Shown: positions 24,787 to 32,960 of the stretch, in pieces
Position numbering within the stretch: the first letter of the stretch is position 1
Layout of the letters: every line of letters begins with the position of its first letter
From: an uncultured Bacilli bacterium
GTDB taxonomy: Bacteria > Bacillota_I > Bacilli_A > RF39 > UBA660
DNA length: 46,217 nucleotides
Direction: 5' to 3'
NCBI GenBank assembly: GCA_944350315.1
Contig: CALVON010000033.1
Coordinates: 1-46,217, forward strand
Made by a program: the position numbers and the translations under genes
Notes under the pieces: generated by a model
Seen by the model: the letters and a program-made list of their open reading frames with translations, nothing else
Database searches by the model: none
Told to the model about the DNA's origin: nothing

Positions 24787-25596
24787 TTGAGTAAAATATT
24801 AGTTAGTGGTAATTCCTTGGAACATATTAATAAGTTATTACATAAAGATATAGATGGAGTTATATTATATATAGATAAGTTATCTGTAAATAGTAATTTT
24901 TATGTTGATATAGATATGTTAAATAGTATTAATTTTATGAATAAAGAAGTTTTTTTATGTGTAAATAAAATTATGCATAATAGTGATTTAGAATATTTAA
25001 GATATTTTATTAAATGTATTAAAGATAAGAATGTTAAAATTTTATTTTATGATATGGCAGTATATAATATATGTAGTGAATATGGAATAACTGATAAATT
25101 AATAATATATCAAGATCATATGAATGCTAGCGTTTTATCTAATAAATTTTATTATGGTTTAGGGATAAAAGGTAGTTTTGTTACGAATGATATTACATAT
25201 GATGAATTAATGGAGATTAAGGATAAGACAAATATGTGTATCTTATTTTTAGGATATGGATATCAACCAATATTTTATTCAAGGAGATATTTAGTTAGTA
25301 ATTATTTAAAATATATTGGATGTAATAAGGGAGATAAATATAGTGTTGTTAGTGATATGGGGGTTGAATATCCTATTAGTGAAGAGCAATATGGGACAAC
25401 TTTATATACTAAAACAGAAATTAATTTAATTAATTATTTATCTTCTTTAGAGAAAATTGATTATATTGTTATGAATAGTGTAAATATTGATGATGATAAA
25501 TTTAGTATGATGGTAGATAAATTTATAAGAAGAGATAAGTTAGATAGTACTTATTTGGGTTTTTTTAAGATTAAAACAATATATAAAGTAAAGTAG
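24787..25596 (+). CDS. U32 peptidase-like protein, TrhP1/YrrN type
   Basis: A 269-residue protein, shorter and more divergent than the next gene product. It follows the order of the yrrN half of the yrrN-yrrO pair: (beta/alpha) barrel strands such as IDGVILYIDKLS, NKEVFLCVNKI, VKILFYDMAVYNIC and KLIIYQDHMNAS. No cysteine cluster is visible. In B. subtilis TrhP1 and TrhP2 act together in prephenate-dependent 5-hydroxylation of wobble uridines in tRNA. Start is TTG at 24787 with a close GGAGG. The next gene starts seven bases later. Confidence 0.72.
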   Translation: MSKILVSGNSLEHINKLLHKDIDGVILYIDKLSVNSNFYVDIDMLNSINFMNKEVFLCVNKIMHNSDLEYLRYFIKCIKDKNVKILFYDMAVYNICSEYGITDKLIIYQDHMNASVLSNKFYYGLGIKGSFVTNDITYDELMEIKDKTNMCILFLGYGYQPIFYSRRYLVSNYLKYIGCNKGDKYSVVSDMGVEYPISEEQYGTTLYTKTEINLINYLSSLEKIDYIVMNSVNIDDDKFSMMVDKFIRRDKLDSTYLGFFKIKTIYKVK

Positions 25597-25603
25597 GTGA
25601 AAA

Positions 25604-26797
25604 ATGAATAAAGTTGAATTATTATCACCGGCTGGTAATATGGAAAAATTAAAAATAGCTTTGTTATATGGAGCTGATGCAGTATATTTAGGGGGAATTG
25701 ATTATAGTTTAAGAGCAAATGCTAAAAATTTTACTCTTGATGATATAAAAGAAGCTTGTGAGTTTGCTCATAATTTAGGTAAAAAAATATATGTAACAGT
25801 AAATATAGTTTTTCATAATGAAGATACAGTTGGTTTAGTAGAATATTTAAAGAATTTAGCAAAATATCATGTAGACGGAATAATTGTTTCTGATCCTTTA
25901 GTAATAAATATTGTTAAAGAGAATAAAATTGAATTACCAATTCATATATCAACTCAATATTCTTCGGTAAATTATGAAACAGTTAATTTTTGGAAAAAAA
26001 TAGGAGTAGAAAGAGTTGTTTTAGGAAGAGAAGTATCTAGAGATGAAATAAAAGAAATTATTGATAAAACAGGAATGGATGTGGAGATATTTATTCATGG
26101 AGCAATGTGTTCAAGTTATTCTGGTAGATGTGTTTTATCTAATTATTTAACTAATCGAGATGCTAATCGCGGAGGTTGTGCACAAATTTGTAGATGGAAT
26201 TTTGATTTGATTAAAGATAATCAGAAAATAGATAATAAAATAAAATTTACAATGTGTTCTAAAGATTTATGTATGTTAAAATATATTCCTGATATTATTG
26301 ATATTGGAGTATGTAGTTTAAAAGTTGAAGGAAGAATGAGAAGTGTCTATTATATTGCAACAGTTATTAATACATATCGAAGAGCAATAGATGATTATTA
26401 TAATGGAGAATTAACTTTAGAAAAATATAATCATTATTTAAAAATATTGAATAGAGTTGCTAATAGAGATAATGTAGCTCAGTTTTTTGACAAATTTCCG
26501 ACAGAAGATGAGCAGTATTTTTTAGGAAGAGAAGAGGTTTCTAATCAAGATTATTTGGGGATGGTTGAAGGTTATTTTGATGGTTATGTTGAAATTAGAG
26601 TAAAAAATTACTTTAAAATTGGAGATGTTGTTGAATTTATATCTCCTAAAAGAGATACTTTTGAATTTAAAATAACTGAGATATATGATAAAGATAATAA
26701 TTTGTTAGATTGTGCTAGACACCCAGAAGAAATAGTAAGATTCAAGCTGGATAAAGAAGTGTCTATTTATGATATAATGAGAATTAAAGTGAAATAG
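25604..26797 (+). CDS. U32 family tRNA hydroxylation protein TrhP2/YrrO type
   Basis: A 397-residue protein of peptidase family U32 with the N-terminal ELLSPAGNMEKLKIALLYGADAVYLGG and the conserved IFIHGAMCSSYSGRCVLSNY near residues 163-182. Cysteines in GGCAQICRW, MCSKDLCML and VCSLKVEGRMRS match the iron-sulfur-binding pattern known for TrhP-like U32 proteins. It would hydroxylate uridine 34 in tRNA together with the preceding gene product; the neighbouring YrrM-like methyltransferase would then modify the hydroxyl. Spacing and order match the B. subtilis operon, though the uridine kinase gene usually found before greA is missing. Confidence 0.9.
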   Translation: MNKVELLSPAGNMEKLKIALLYGADAVYLGGIDYSLRANAKNFTLDDIKEACEFAHNLGKKIYVTVNIVFHNEDTVGLVEYLKNLAKYHVDGIIVSDPLVINIVKENKIELPIHISTQYSSVNYETVNFWKKIGVERVVLGREVSRDEIKEIIDKTGMDVEIFIHGAMCSSYSGRCVLSNYLTNRDANRGGCAQICRWNFDLIKDNQKIDNKIKFTMCSKDLCMLKYIPDIIDIGVCSLKVEGRMRSVYYIATVINTYRRAIDDYYNGELTLEKYNHYLKILNRVANRDNVAQFFDKFPTEDEQYFLGREEVSNQDYLGMVEGYFDGYVEIRVKNYFKIGDVVEFISPKRDTFEFKITEIYDKDNNLLDCARHPEEIVRFKLDKEVSIYDIMRIKVK

Positions 26798-26807
26798 AAA
26801 AATATGC

Positions 26808-26836
26808 TTGACAAAAAGTTAAATAACTAGTAAAAT
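26808..26836 (+). promoter_or_regulatory. greA promoter
   Basis: TTGACA at 26808-26813, 17 bases, TAAAAT at 26831-26836. It starts 10 bases after the trhP2 stop and 27 bases before the greA ATG. Confidence 0.75.
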
Positions 26837-26862
26837 GTTGAAATGTTAAAAGAGGTGATGAG

Positions 26863-27327
26863 ATGAGTAACAAAGTATATTTAACTAATGAAGGTTTTTT
26901 AGAAATAGAAGAAGAATTAAATCATTTAAAAGAAGTTAAGCGTCCTGAGATAATTAAGGCTTTAAAGGATGCAAGAGCTTTAGGTGATTTATCTGAAAAT
27001 GCAGATTATGATGCTGCTAGAGATGAGCAGGCAAAAGTAGAGGGAAGAATTTCTGAACTTGAAAAGTTGTTAGAGACTGCTGAATTAATTGAAAAAAGAA
27101 ATAATGATAAAGTAGGGCTTGGTTCTACAGTAAAAATTTTGTATGATGATGAGGATGATGTTGAAGAATACCGTATAGTGGGTTCTAAGGAAGCAGATCC
27201 ATCAAATAATAAAATTTCAAATGAAAGTCCATTGGCTAAAGCCATTATTAATGCTAAAATTGGTGATATTTGTGTTGTTGAAAGTCCAAATGGAAGTTAT
27301 AATGTTAAAGTTTTAGAAATTAAATAA
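26863..27327 (+). CDS. greA: Transcription elongation factor GreA
   Basis: A 154-residue protein of normal length. The N-terminal coiled coil begins with VYLTNEGFLEIEEELNHLKEVKRPEI, and the catalytic tip is GDLSENADYDAARDEQ with its two acidic residues. A C-terminal FKBP-like domain ends in SPNGSYNVKVLEIK. GreA rescues backtracked RNA polymerase by stimulating transcript cleavage. It has its own promoter and is followed after nine bases by tig, so the two are co-transcribed. Confidence 0.95.
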   Translation: MSNKVYLTNEGFLEIEEELNHLKEVKRPEIIKALKDARALGDLSENADYDAARDEQAKVEGRISELEKLLETAELIEKRNNDKVGLGSTVKILYDDEDDVEEYRIVGSKEADPSNNKISNESPLAKAIINAKIGDICVVESPNGSYNVKVLEIK

Positions 27328-27336
27328 GGAGTAGGT

Positions 27337-28599
27337 ATGAAAGAAGAAATTAAATTTAATGTAAAAGGAAAAGAGTGGGAAGATTTACAAAATGTAGCAT
27401 TTGATAAAGTGAACAAAAAAGCTAAAATAGATGGTTTTAGACCAGGTAAGGCTCCAAGAAGTATATATGAAAAAAAATATGGTAAACAAGATATATTGTT
27501 TGAAGCTGCAGATATGGCAATAAAAAAAGAGTATGAAAGATTAATTAAGGATGATAAAAGAATGCCTGTTATCGAGCCTAAAGTAGATTTAGTAAAATGT
27601 GATGATAAAGAATTAGAAGTTAATTTTATTTTTGTTGGTGAACCAAAAGTTGTTCTTGGAGAATATACTAATTTGGGTATTAAAAAGGATAAAGTTAAAG
27701 TAACTAAAGAAGAAGTAAAAGAAAGAATTGATGCCCTACTTAATGATTATGCTGATTTAGAAGTTAAAGATGGTAGTGTATCAGATGGCGATATTGCTAT
27801 TATTGATTTTAAAGGTTTAAAAGATGGAGTAGCATTTGATGGTGGAACAGCGGAAAACTATTCACTTACAATTGGAAGTAAAACTTTTATTCCTGGATTT
27901 GAAGAAGCTATTATTGGAATGAATAAAGGAGAAGAAAAAGATATTCCTTTGACTTTCCCTGAAGACTATATGTCAGATGAATTAAAGGGTAAGGAAGTTG
28001 TCTTTAAAGTAAAAGTTAATGAGATAAAAACAAGGGTTGTTCCTAAACTAGATAAAGATTTCTTTTTAGATTTAGGTATGGAAGGTGTTAATTCTAAAGA
28101 AGATTTAGAAAAAGAAATTACTCATGAATTAGAACATCAAAAAGAACATGAAATTGAGCATGTATATGAAGAAAAATGTTTAGAAAAAGCATCAGAAAAT
28201 ATGAAAATAGATCTTTGTGATGAATTAGTAGATGATGAAGTAGAACATATGTATAAAGAATTTATTGATAGAATGAAGATGCAAGGTATTAGTGAAGAGA
28301 TGTATTATCAGTATACTAAATCTAAAAAAGATGATATAACTAATCAAATGAAGCCAGATGCTATTAAAAGATTAAAATACCGTTATTTATTAAAAGAGAT
28401 AATTAAAAAAGAGAAAATTAAAGTAACTGATAAAGAAGCAAAAGATAGAGTTAAAGAAATGGCAAAGATGTATAGTGTCGATGAAGAGACAATTTTAAAA
28501 GAAATTTCTCTTGAAAATATTAAATTTGATAAAATGTATCAAAAAGCACTAGATATAGTTTGTGCAAATGAAGTAAAGAAAGAAAAAGAAGAAAAATAA
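27337..28599 (+). CDS. tig: Trigger factor
   Basis: A 420-residue ribosome-associated chaperone and prolyl isomerase. The ribosome-binding signature is GFRPGKAPRSIYEKKYG near residues 33-49, the FKBP domain spans about 140-230 (DIAIIDFKGLKDGVAFDGG, FIPGFEEAIIGMNKGEEKDI), and the C-terminal helical arms follow. The N-terminal domain is about ten residues shorter before GFR than in most species, since the first beta strand starts at once; the AAGGAG site supports this ATG. The end is lysine-glutamate rich. A terminator follows. Confidence 0.95.
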   Translation: MKEEIKFNVKGKEWEDLQNVAFDKVNKKAKIDGFRPGKAPRSIYEKKYGKQDILFEAADMAIKKEYERLIKDDKRMPVIEPKVDLVKCDDKELEVNFIFVGEPKVVLGEYTNLGIKKDKVKVTKEEVKERIDALLNDYADLEVKDGSVSDGDIAIIDFKGLKDGVAFDGGTAENYSLTIGSKTFIPGFEEAIIGMNKGEEKDIPLTFPEDYMSDELKGKEVVFKVKVNEIKTRVVPKLDKDFFLDLGMEGVNSKEDLEKEITHELEHQKEHEIEHVYEEKCLEKASENMKIDLCDELVDDEVEHMYKEFIDRMKMQGISEEMYYQYTKSKKDDITNQMKPDAIKRLKYRYLLKEIIKKEKIKVTDKEAKDRVKEMAKMYSVDEETILKEISLENIKFDKMYQKALDIVCANEVKKEKEEK

Positions 28600-28604
28600 A
28601 AAAA

Positions 28605-28635
28605 ACTATCAATTTTGATTGATAGTCTTTTTTTT
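28605..28635 (+). terminator. tig terminator
   Basis: Eight-base stem ACTATCAA/TTGATAGT with loop TTTTGA, A run before and T run after. A TATAAT at 28642-28647 follows and may serve the next gene. Confidence 0.8.
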
Positions 28636-28677
28636 ATTTGATATAATATTCCTAGTTTATAGTTGGAGTGTGATTAA

Positions 28678-29193
28678 ATGGCTAATGAATTAGCAAGTAG
28701 TTTAGTAGAATCTTTTTCTTCACTAACTTCTTTAAAATATGGTAAGGAATTAATTGTTTTTATTATTTCTATGTTACCAATATTAGAACTTAGAGGTGGT
28801 TTAATAGCATCTGCGTTGTTAGGACTTGATGGATTATCTAGTTTTATAATTTGTTTTTTGGGTAATATTATACCAATTCCATTTATTTTATGGTTAATTA
28901 CGCCAATATTTGATTGGTTAAAAAAGACAAGATTATTTAGAGGATTAGTAGGTAAATTAGAGAATAAAGCAATGAGTAAAAAAGAGCAAATTGAAAAACT
29001 TCAATATATTGGTCTTATGCTTTTTATTGGTATTCCACTTCCAGGAACAGGAGCATGGACTGGTTGTTTAATAGCAGCATTGTTAGATATGAACAAGAAA
29101 AAAGCAATGTTATATGCTATTTTAGGAGTTGTTATGGCAGGAATAATAATGATGATATTGTCATATGGAATACTTGATAATATTATTCATTAA
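28678..29193 (+). CDS. COG2426 small multidrug-export-family membrane protein
   Basis: A 171-residue membrane protein with about four to five helices. Typical marks are LPILELRGGLIAS near residues 38-50, GNIIPIPFILW near 62-72, a cytoplasmic loop with KLENKAMSKKEQIEKLQYIG, and LFIGIPLPGTGAWTGCLIAALL near 120-141. The family is annotated as small multidrug export, but its substrate is not proven. Start ATG at 28678. It stands between two terminator/promoter regions and looks monocistronic. Confidence 0.82.
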   Translation: MANELASSLVESFSSLTSLKYGKELIVFIISMLPILELRGGLIASALLGLDGLSSFIICFLGNIIPIPFILWLITPIFDWLKKTRLFRGLVGKLENKAMSKKEQIEKLQYIGLMLFIGIPLPGTGAWTGCLIAALLDMNKKKAMLYAILGVVMAGIIMMILSYGILDNIIH

Positions 29194-29208
29194 AATTAAA
29201 AAAAATAC

Positions 29209-29237
29209 TTGAAAATTGAATAAATTAATGGTATAAT
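29209..29237 (+). promoter_or_regulatory. Promoter of tRNA-Lys
   Basis: TTGAAA at 29209-29214, 17 bases, TATAAT at 29232-29237 with an extended TG. It lies 29 bases before the tRNA. Confidence 0.8.
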
Positions 29238-29266
29238 CTTAATTGTCTTTTGTAAGACAGTTATTT

Positions 29267-29342
29267 GGGCTGTTAGCTCAGTTGGTAGAGCAACTGACTC
29301 TTAATCAGTGGGTCTAGGGTTCGAATCCCTAACAGCCCACCA
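29267..29342 (+). tRNA. tRNA-Lys (anticodon CTT)
   Basis: Full cloverleaf with seven-base acceptor stem GGGCTGT/ACAGCCC, an anticodon stem ACTGA/TCAGT enclosing CTCTTAA (anticodon CTT), a T loop with GGTTCGAATCC, and an encoded CCA at 29340-29342. Confidence 0.95.
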
Positions 29343-29368
29343 TTTAAAATAAAAAAGTGAAAAATCTC

Positions 29369-29397
29369 TTGATATATCATTAACCGTATGATATAAT
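29369..29397 (+). promoter_or_regulatory. Promoter of the tRNA-Ile/tRNA-Glu pair
   Basis: TTGATA at 29369-29374, 17 bases, TATAAT at 29392-29397. The pair therefore has its own promoter 20 bases ahead and need not depend on the tRNA-Lys transcript. Confidence 0.75.
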
Positions 29398-29416
29398 CAA
29401 ATAGCAGAAACAAAAT

Positions 29417-29493
<77 letters not shown>

Positions 29494-29501
29494 TTTTGTT
29501 T

Positions 29502-29578
29502 GGCCCGTTGGTGAAGTGGTTCAACACACATGCCTTTCACGCATGCATTCATGGGTTCAAATCCCGTACGGGTCACCA
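29502..29578 (+). tRNA. tRNA-Glu (anticodon TTC)
   Basis: Acceptor stem GGCCCGT/ACGGGTC with one wobble, anticodon stem CATGC/GCATG enclosing CTTTCAC (anticodon TTC), T loop GGTTCAAATCC, encoded CCA. It starts eight bases after tRNA-Ile. Confidence 0.95.
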
Positions 29579-29591
29579 TTTTAAAATATAT

Positions 29592-29612
29592 CCCTTGTAA
29601 TTAAGGGTTTTT
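29592..29612 (+). terminator. tRNA cluster terminator
   Basis: CCCTT/AAGGG stem with a six-base loop and a T5 run, 13 bases after the tRNA-Glu CCA. Confidence 0.65.
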
Positions 29613-29811
29613 ATTTTGTGTTTTTTATATTTAAAAAAAACATAGACTATTGGATTATAAATATGCTAAAATAATATTGAATGGATAATATTAGAATAGC
29701 ATGTAGTAATAATTTTATTTAATATTATTAATTTTGTTGTGTAAAGATTAATGATAGATTTCTTGTTATTATGCCTTTCATTCAAATTAGTAATAAGGAG
29801 GATTATTTCAT

Positions 29812-30135
29812 ATGAAAGATTTTGAAAAAATGAGAAAATATTTGGAGCGTGATTTTGAATTTTTGTTTGTTCTATATGTTCTTTTAACAATTCCCTACTT
29901 TTTTCTAGGATTTGTTGGATTATATGTAATATTATTAAGAACAGTAATTGTCATTTTCTTTGCTATTGGTATTAGCCTTGCAATAAAAGGTAAACCACAG
30001 GCTGCTATTGTTGGAATATTGACAAGCATTTTGATGATTTTAACTTTTTCATTAACTTCTTTGCTTGGAATATTTATGTTGATTCATTCAATTTTATATT
30101 TATATTATGACGCTAAAAAAGACAATATTAGTTAA
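29812..30135 (+). CDS. Small membrane protein, unknown
   Basis: A 107-residue protein with a charged N-terminus (KDFEKMRKYLERDFE) and three or four hydrophobic segments between about residues 17 and 100, ending in a basic-acidic tail. The AAGGAGG ribosome site is strong, so it is likely real. It lies 42 bases before ackA and may be co-transcribed. No family is recognised. Confidence 0.62.
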   Translation: MKDFEKMRKYLERDFEFLFVLYVLLTIPYFFLGFVGLYVILLRTVIVIFFAIGISLAIKGKPQAAIVGILTSILMILTFSLTSLLGIFMLIHSILYLYYDAKKDNIS

Positions 30136-30177
30136 TTACTTATTTTTAAATTAACACAAAATTATGAGGAGGATAAT

Positions 30178-31392
30178 ATGAATGGAAAATATTTAGTTGT
30201 TAATTGTGGAAGTTCATCGTTAAAATTTTCTTTATTTATTATGCCAGAAGAAAAAGAATTAATTTCTGGGTATATTGAGAAAATAGGGCAGGACGATAGC
30301 TTTTGGACTATTAAAATAGATGGTAATAAAATAGGTGGTAAAGCCTTTTTAAAAGATCATGTTGCGGCAGTTAATGTAATGATAGATGAATTAATAAAAA
30401 ATAAAGTGATTAATTCGCTTAATGAAATTAAAGGAATTGGACATAGAGTTTTACATGGTGGAGAGTTTTATAATGATTCTGTTATAATAAACGATGATGT
30501 TATAGAAAATATTAATACTTTAGTAAAATTAGGACCATTACATTTACCTTCAGAATTAGATGGAATTAAAGCTATGTCTGAAAATATTCCTACAGCTAAA
30601 GCTGTTGCTGTTTTTGATACGGCATTTCATCAAACTATGCCTGATTATAATTATATGTATGCTCTGCCTTATGAATGGTATAATAAATATAGAGTTAGAA
30701 GATATGGGTTTCATGGAACAAGTCATAAATATATAACAGAAGTTATGAAGAAAAAATTAAATAAGGAAGATGTTAATTTAATTATTTGTCATGTTGGTAG
30801 TGGAGCAAGTATTTCTTGTATTAAGAATGGCGAATGCTATGATACTTCTATGGGTTTAACTCCTTTAGAGGGATTGATGATGGGAACACGTTGTGGTAAT
30901 ATTGATGCGGCAATTATAAAATATATAAATGATGTTACTACGTTTAATCTTGAACAAATTATGGATATTCTTAATAAGAATAGTGGTTTATTAGGGGTAT
31001 GTGGAAAAAGCGATTTTAGAGATTTGACTAAAGCGAGAGATGAAGGAGATAATTTAGCTATTTTAGCATATAAGATGTATTGTAAATCAATTATAAAATA
31101 TATAGCGGAATATTATTTTGAGTTAGATGGTACGGTTGATGCCGTGGTGTTTACTGCAGGAGTTTTAGAAAATAATATTAAAATACGTGAGGACATAATT
31201 AATAGTGTTAGTAATACAATGAAAGTTAAAATTAATAAAGATAAAAATGATAATATTGGATATGGTAAAGAATATAAAGAAGGAATAATTACAACTGATG
31301 ATTCAAAAATACCTTTTTATGTTGTTCCTACTTCTGAAGAAATAATGATTGCAAGAGATACCTATAGAGTAATAAATGATAGTTTGGCATAA
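30178..31392 (+). CDS. ackA: Acetate kinase
   Basis: A 404-residue ASKHA-fold kinase making ATP and acetate from acetyl phosphate. VVNCGSSSLKFSLF is the N-terminal phosphate loop. GHRVLHGG, the catalytic VFDTAFHQTMP (aspartate), YGFHGTSHKY and CHVGSGASIS are the substrate and metal sites, and MGLTPLEGLMMGTRCGNID is the family signature. Its presence suggests fermentative energy metabolism. No phosphotransacetylase gene is adjacent. Confidence 0.95.
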   Translation: MNGKYLVVNCGSSSLKFSLFIMPEEKELISGYIEKIGQDDSFWTIKIDGNKIGGKAFLKDHVAAVNVMIDELIKNKVINSLNEIKGIGHRVLHGGEFYNDSVIINDDVIENINTLVKLGPLHLPSELDGIKAMSENIPTAKAVAVFDTAFHQTMPDYNYMYALPYEWYNKYRVRRYGFHGTSHKYITEVMKKKLNKEDVNLIICHVGSGASISCIKNGECYDTSMGLTPLEGLMMGTRCGNIDAAIIKYINDVTTFNLEQIMDILNKNSGLLGVCGKSDFRDLTKARDEGDNLAILAYKMYCKSIIKYIAEYYFELDGTVDAVVFTAGVLENNIKIREDIINSVSNTMKVKINKDKNDNIGYGKEYKEGIITTDDSKIPFYVVPTSEEIMIARDTYRVINDSLA

Positions 31393-31445
31393 TATACAAA
31401 TTATCATTTATTTTTTTATTATAATATATGTTATAATATAAAATG

Positions 31446-31502
31446 CAACTGAAAATTTACAAAAAACAACTTAAAGTTGGTAGATTGCAACTTAGTTATA
31501 AT
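31446..31502 (+). promoter_or_regulatory. Operator array and -10 box of the second ABC locus
   Basis: CAACT occurs at 31446, 31467 and 31488, spaced exactly 21 bases, two helical turns. The middle copy is part of a palindrome, CAACTT-A-AAGTTG (31467-31479). The last copy runs into AACTTAGTT, also found at the first ABC promoter, and TATAAT follows at 31497-31502, about 27 bases before the regulator ATG. Such phasing fits cooperative binding by a dimeric regulator. Confidence 0.5.
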
Positions 31503-31528
31503 ATAAAATTGCGTTAGAGGTGAAGAAA

Positions 31529-32899
31529 ATGAGATTTTGTGATAAGTTACAAAAATTAAGAAAAGAAAATAATATAACACAAGAGGGATTAGCAGATAAA
31601 CTTAATGTATCTAGACAAGCTGTTAGTAAATGGGAGTCTGGCAGTGGTTATCCGGATACTGAAAAGTTAATTATGATTAGTAAGATATTTAAAGTAAGTT
31701 TGGATGAATTAATAAATGATGGAGAATTAGAAAGAAAAGATATTGATGAAAAAATTAATATTAAAGATTTAATTAATAAAATGTTAGATTTCCTTTCTAA
31801 AACAATTAATATGTTTTCTTCGATGAAATTTAAAGAAAAAATAAAATGTTTATTTGAAATGGGATTAATTATTTTATCAATAGTATTAGTATCCTTAATA
31901 TCAATTAATATTGTTTGTGGACTAATAAGAAAAATATTTATATTTTTACCAGATAATTTATTATATATAATAATTAATTTAGTAGATGTTTTATTTTATA
32001 TTATTTTTCTTGTATTAGGAATTATTATAACAATAAAGATATTTAAAATTAGGTATTTAGATTATTATGTATTTATTGAAGATGATACTATAGATAATAG
32101 GGTTATTGAAAAACCTATTCCTGAACTTCAAGATAAAGAAAAAGTAAAAGTAGTTATTAGAGATCCTAAAGATAGTAGTTTAAATATATTTGAGAAAATT
32201 TGGTCTTTTTGTTTATGGATTATGAAAATATGTGGTTTTTTTATTTCAATACCAGTTATATTAATGTTTATCTTTTTAATGGGAATATTTATAATTAGTT
32301 TATTTTATTTTTCATATGGTCTTTTATTTAATGGTATAAGTGTTGCTATTTTAGGATTAATATTATTTACATATTTATTAATTGAATTTATTTATAATTT
32401 AATATTTAATAGAGAACATAAATTTAGAAGAATATTTATAATATTTATTATTAGTATTAGTTTAATGGGAATAGGATTTGGATTATCGATAAGTGATATT
32501 AGTAATTTTTCAATTGTGAAAGAAGATAATGATGTATATGACAGTAAAATTATCCAAATGAAGGATGATTTGATATTAGCAGATATAAATTATCTTCCAG
32601 ATGATAGGATTAAAATTGATAATTCTATAGATTATATAAAGATAGATATTGTACAAAAAGAGAATATTGATGTTTATATGAGTGAACATATTGATTATGA
32701 TTATGAAGATATGAAAAATTATACTATTTTGTATTTGTATGCAGAATGTGATGAATTTAATTTATATAAGGATATAGTTAATAACTTAAAAGAGAAGAAA
32801 ATTTTAATTAATGATAGGTTATGGGAAATAGATAAAATTTATATATCAGATGATAACTTGACGAAAATTAAAGATAATTATGCAAACTATGTAAATTAA
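31529..32899 (+). CDS. XRE-family regulator with membrane domain
   Basis: A 456-residue protein. The first 60 residues are a Cro/C1-type helix-turn-helix (LRKENNITQEGLADKLNVSRQAVSKWESG). Several membrane segments follow, including near 105-130, 140-168 and 235-330. The C-terminal 130 residues are soluble and acidic. HTH proteins with multi-span membrane tails often sit beside FtsX-type transporters and may sense the transporter or its ligand. ATG at 31529 follows GAGGTG; a GTG at 31520 lies within that site. The first transporter gene starts 61 bases after the stop. Confidence 0.78.
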   Translation: MRFCDKLQKLRKENNITQEGLADKLNVSRQAVSKWESGSGYPDTEKLIMISKIFKVSLDELINDGELERKDIDEKINIKDLINKMLDFLSKTINMFSSMKFKEKIKCLFEMGLIILSIVLVSLISINIVCGLIRKIFIFLPDNLLYIIINLVDVLFYIIFLVLGIIITIKIFKIRYLDYYVFIEDDTIDNRVIEKPIPELQDKEKVKVVIRDPKDSSLNIFEKIWSFCLWIMKICGFFISIPVILMFIFLMGIFIISLFYFSYGLLFNGISVAILGLILFTYLLIEFIYNLIFNREHKFRRIFIIFIISISLMGIGFGLSISDISNFSIVKEDNDVYDSKIIQMKDDLILADINYLPDDRIKIDNSIDYIKIDIVQKENIDVYMSEHIDYDYEDMKNYTILYLYAECDEFNLYKDIVNNLKEKKILINDRLWEIDKIYISDDNLTKIKDNYANYVN

Positions 32900-32960
32900 T
32901 TTACTTAAATATTTTATATTGATATAATGTAGTAAACATAGTATTAATATGGAGGTTATT

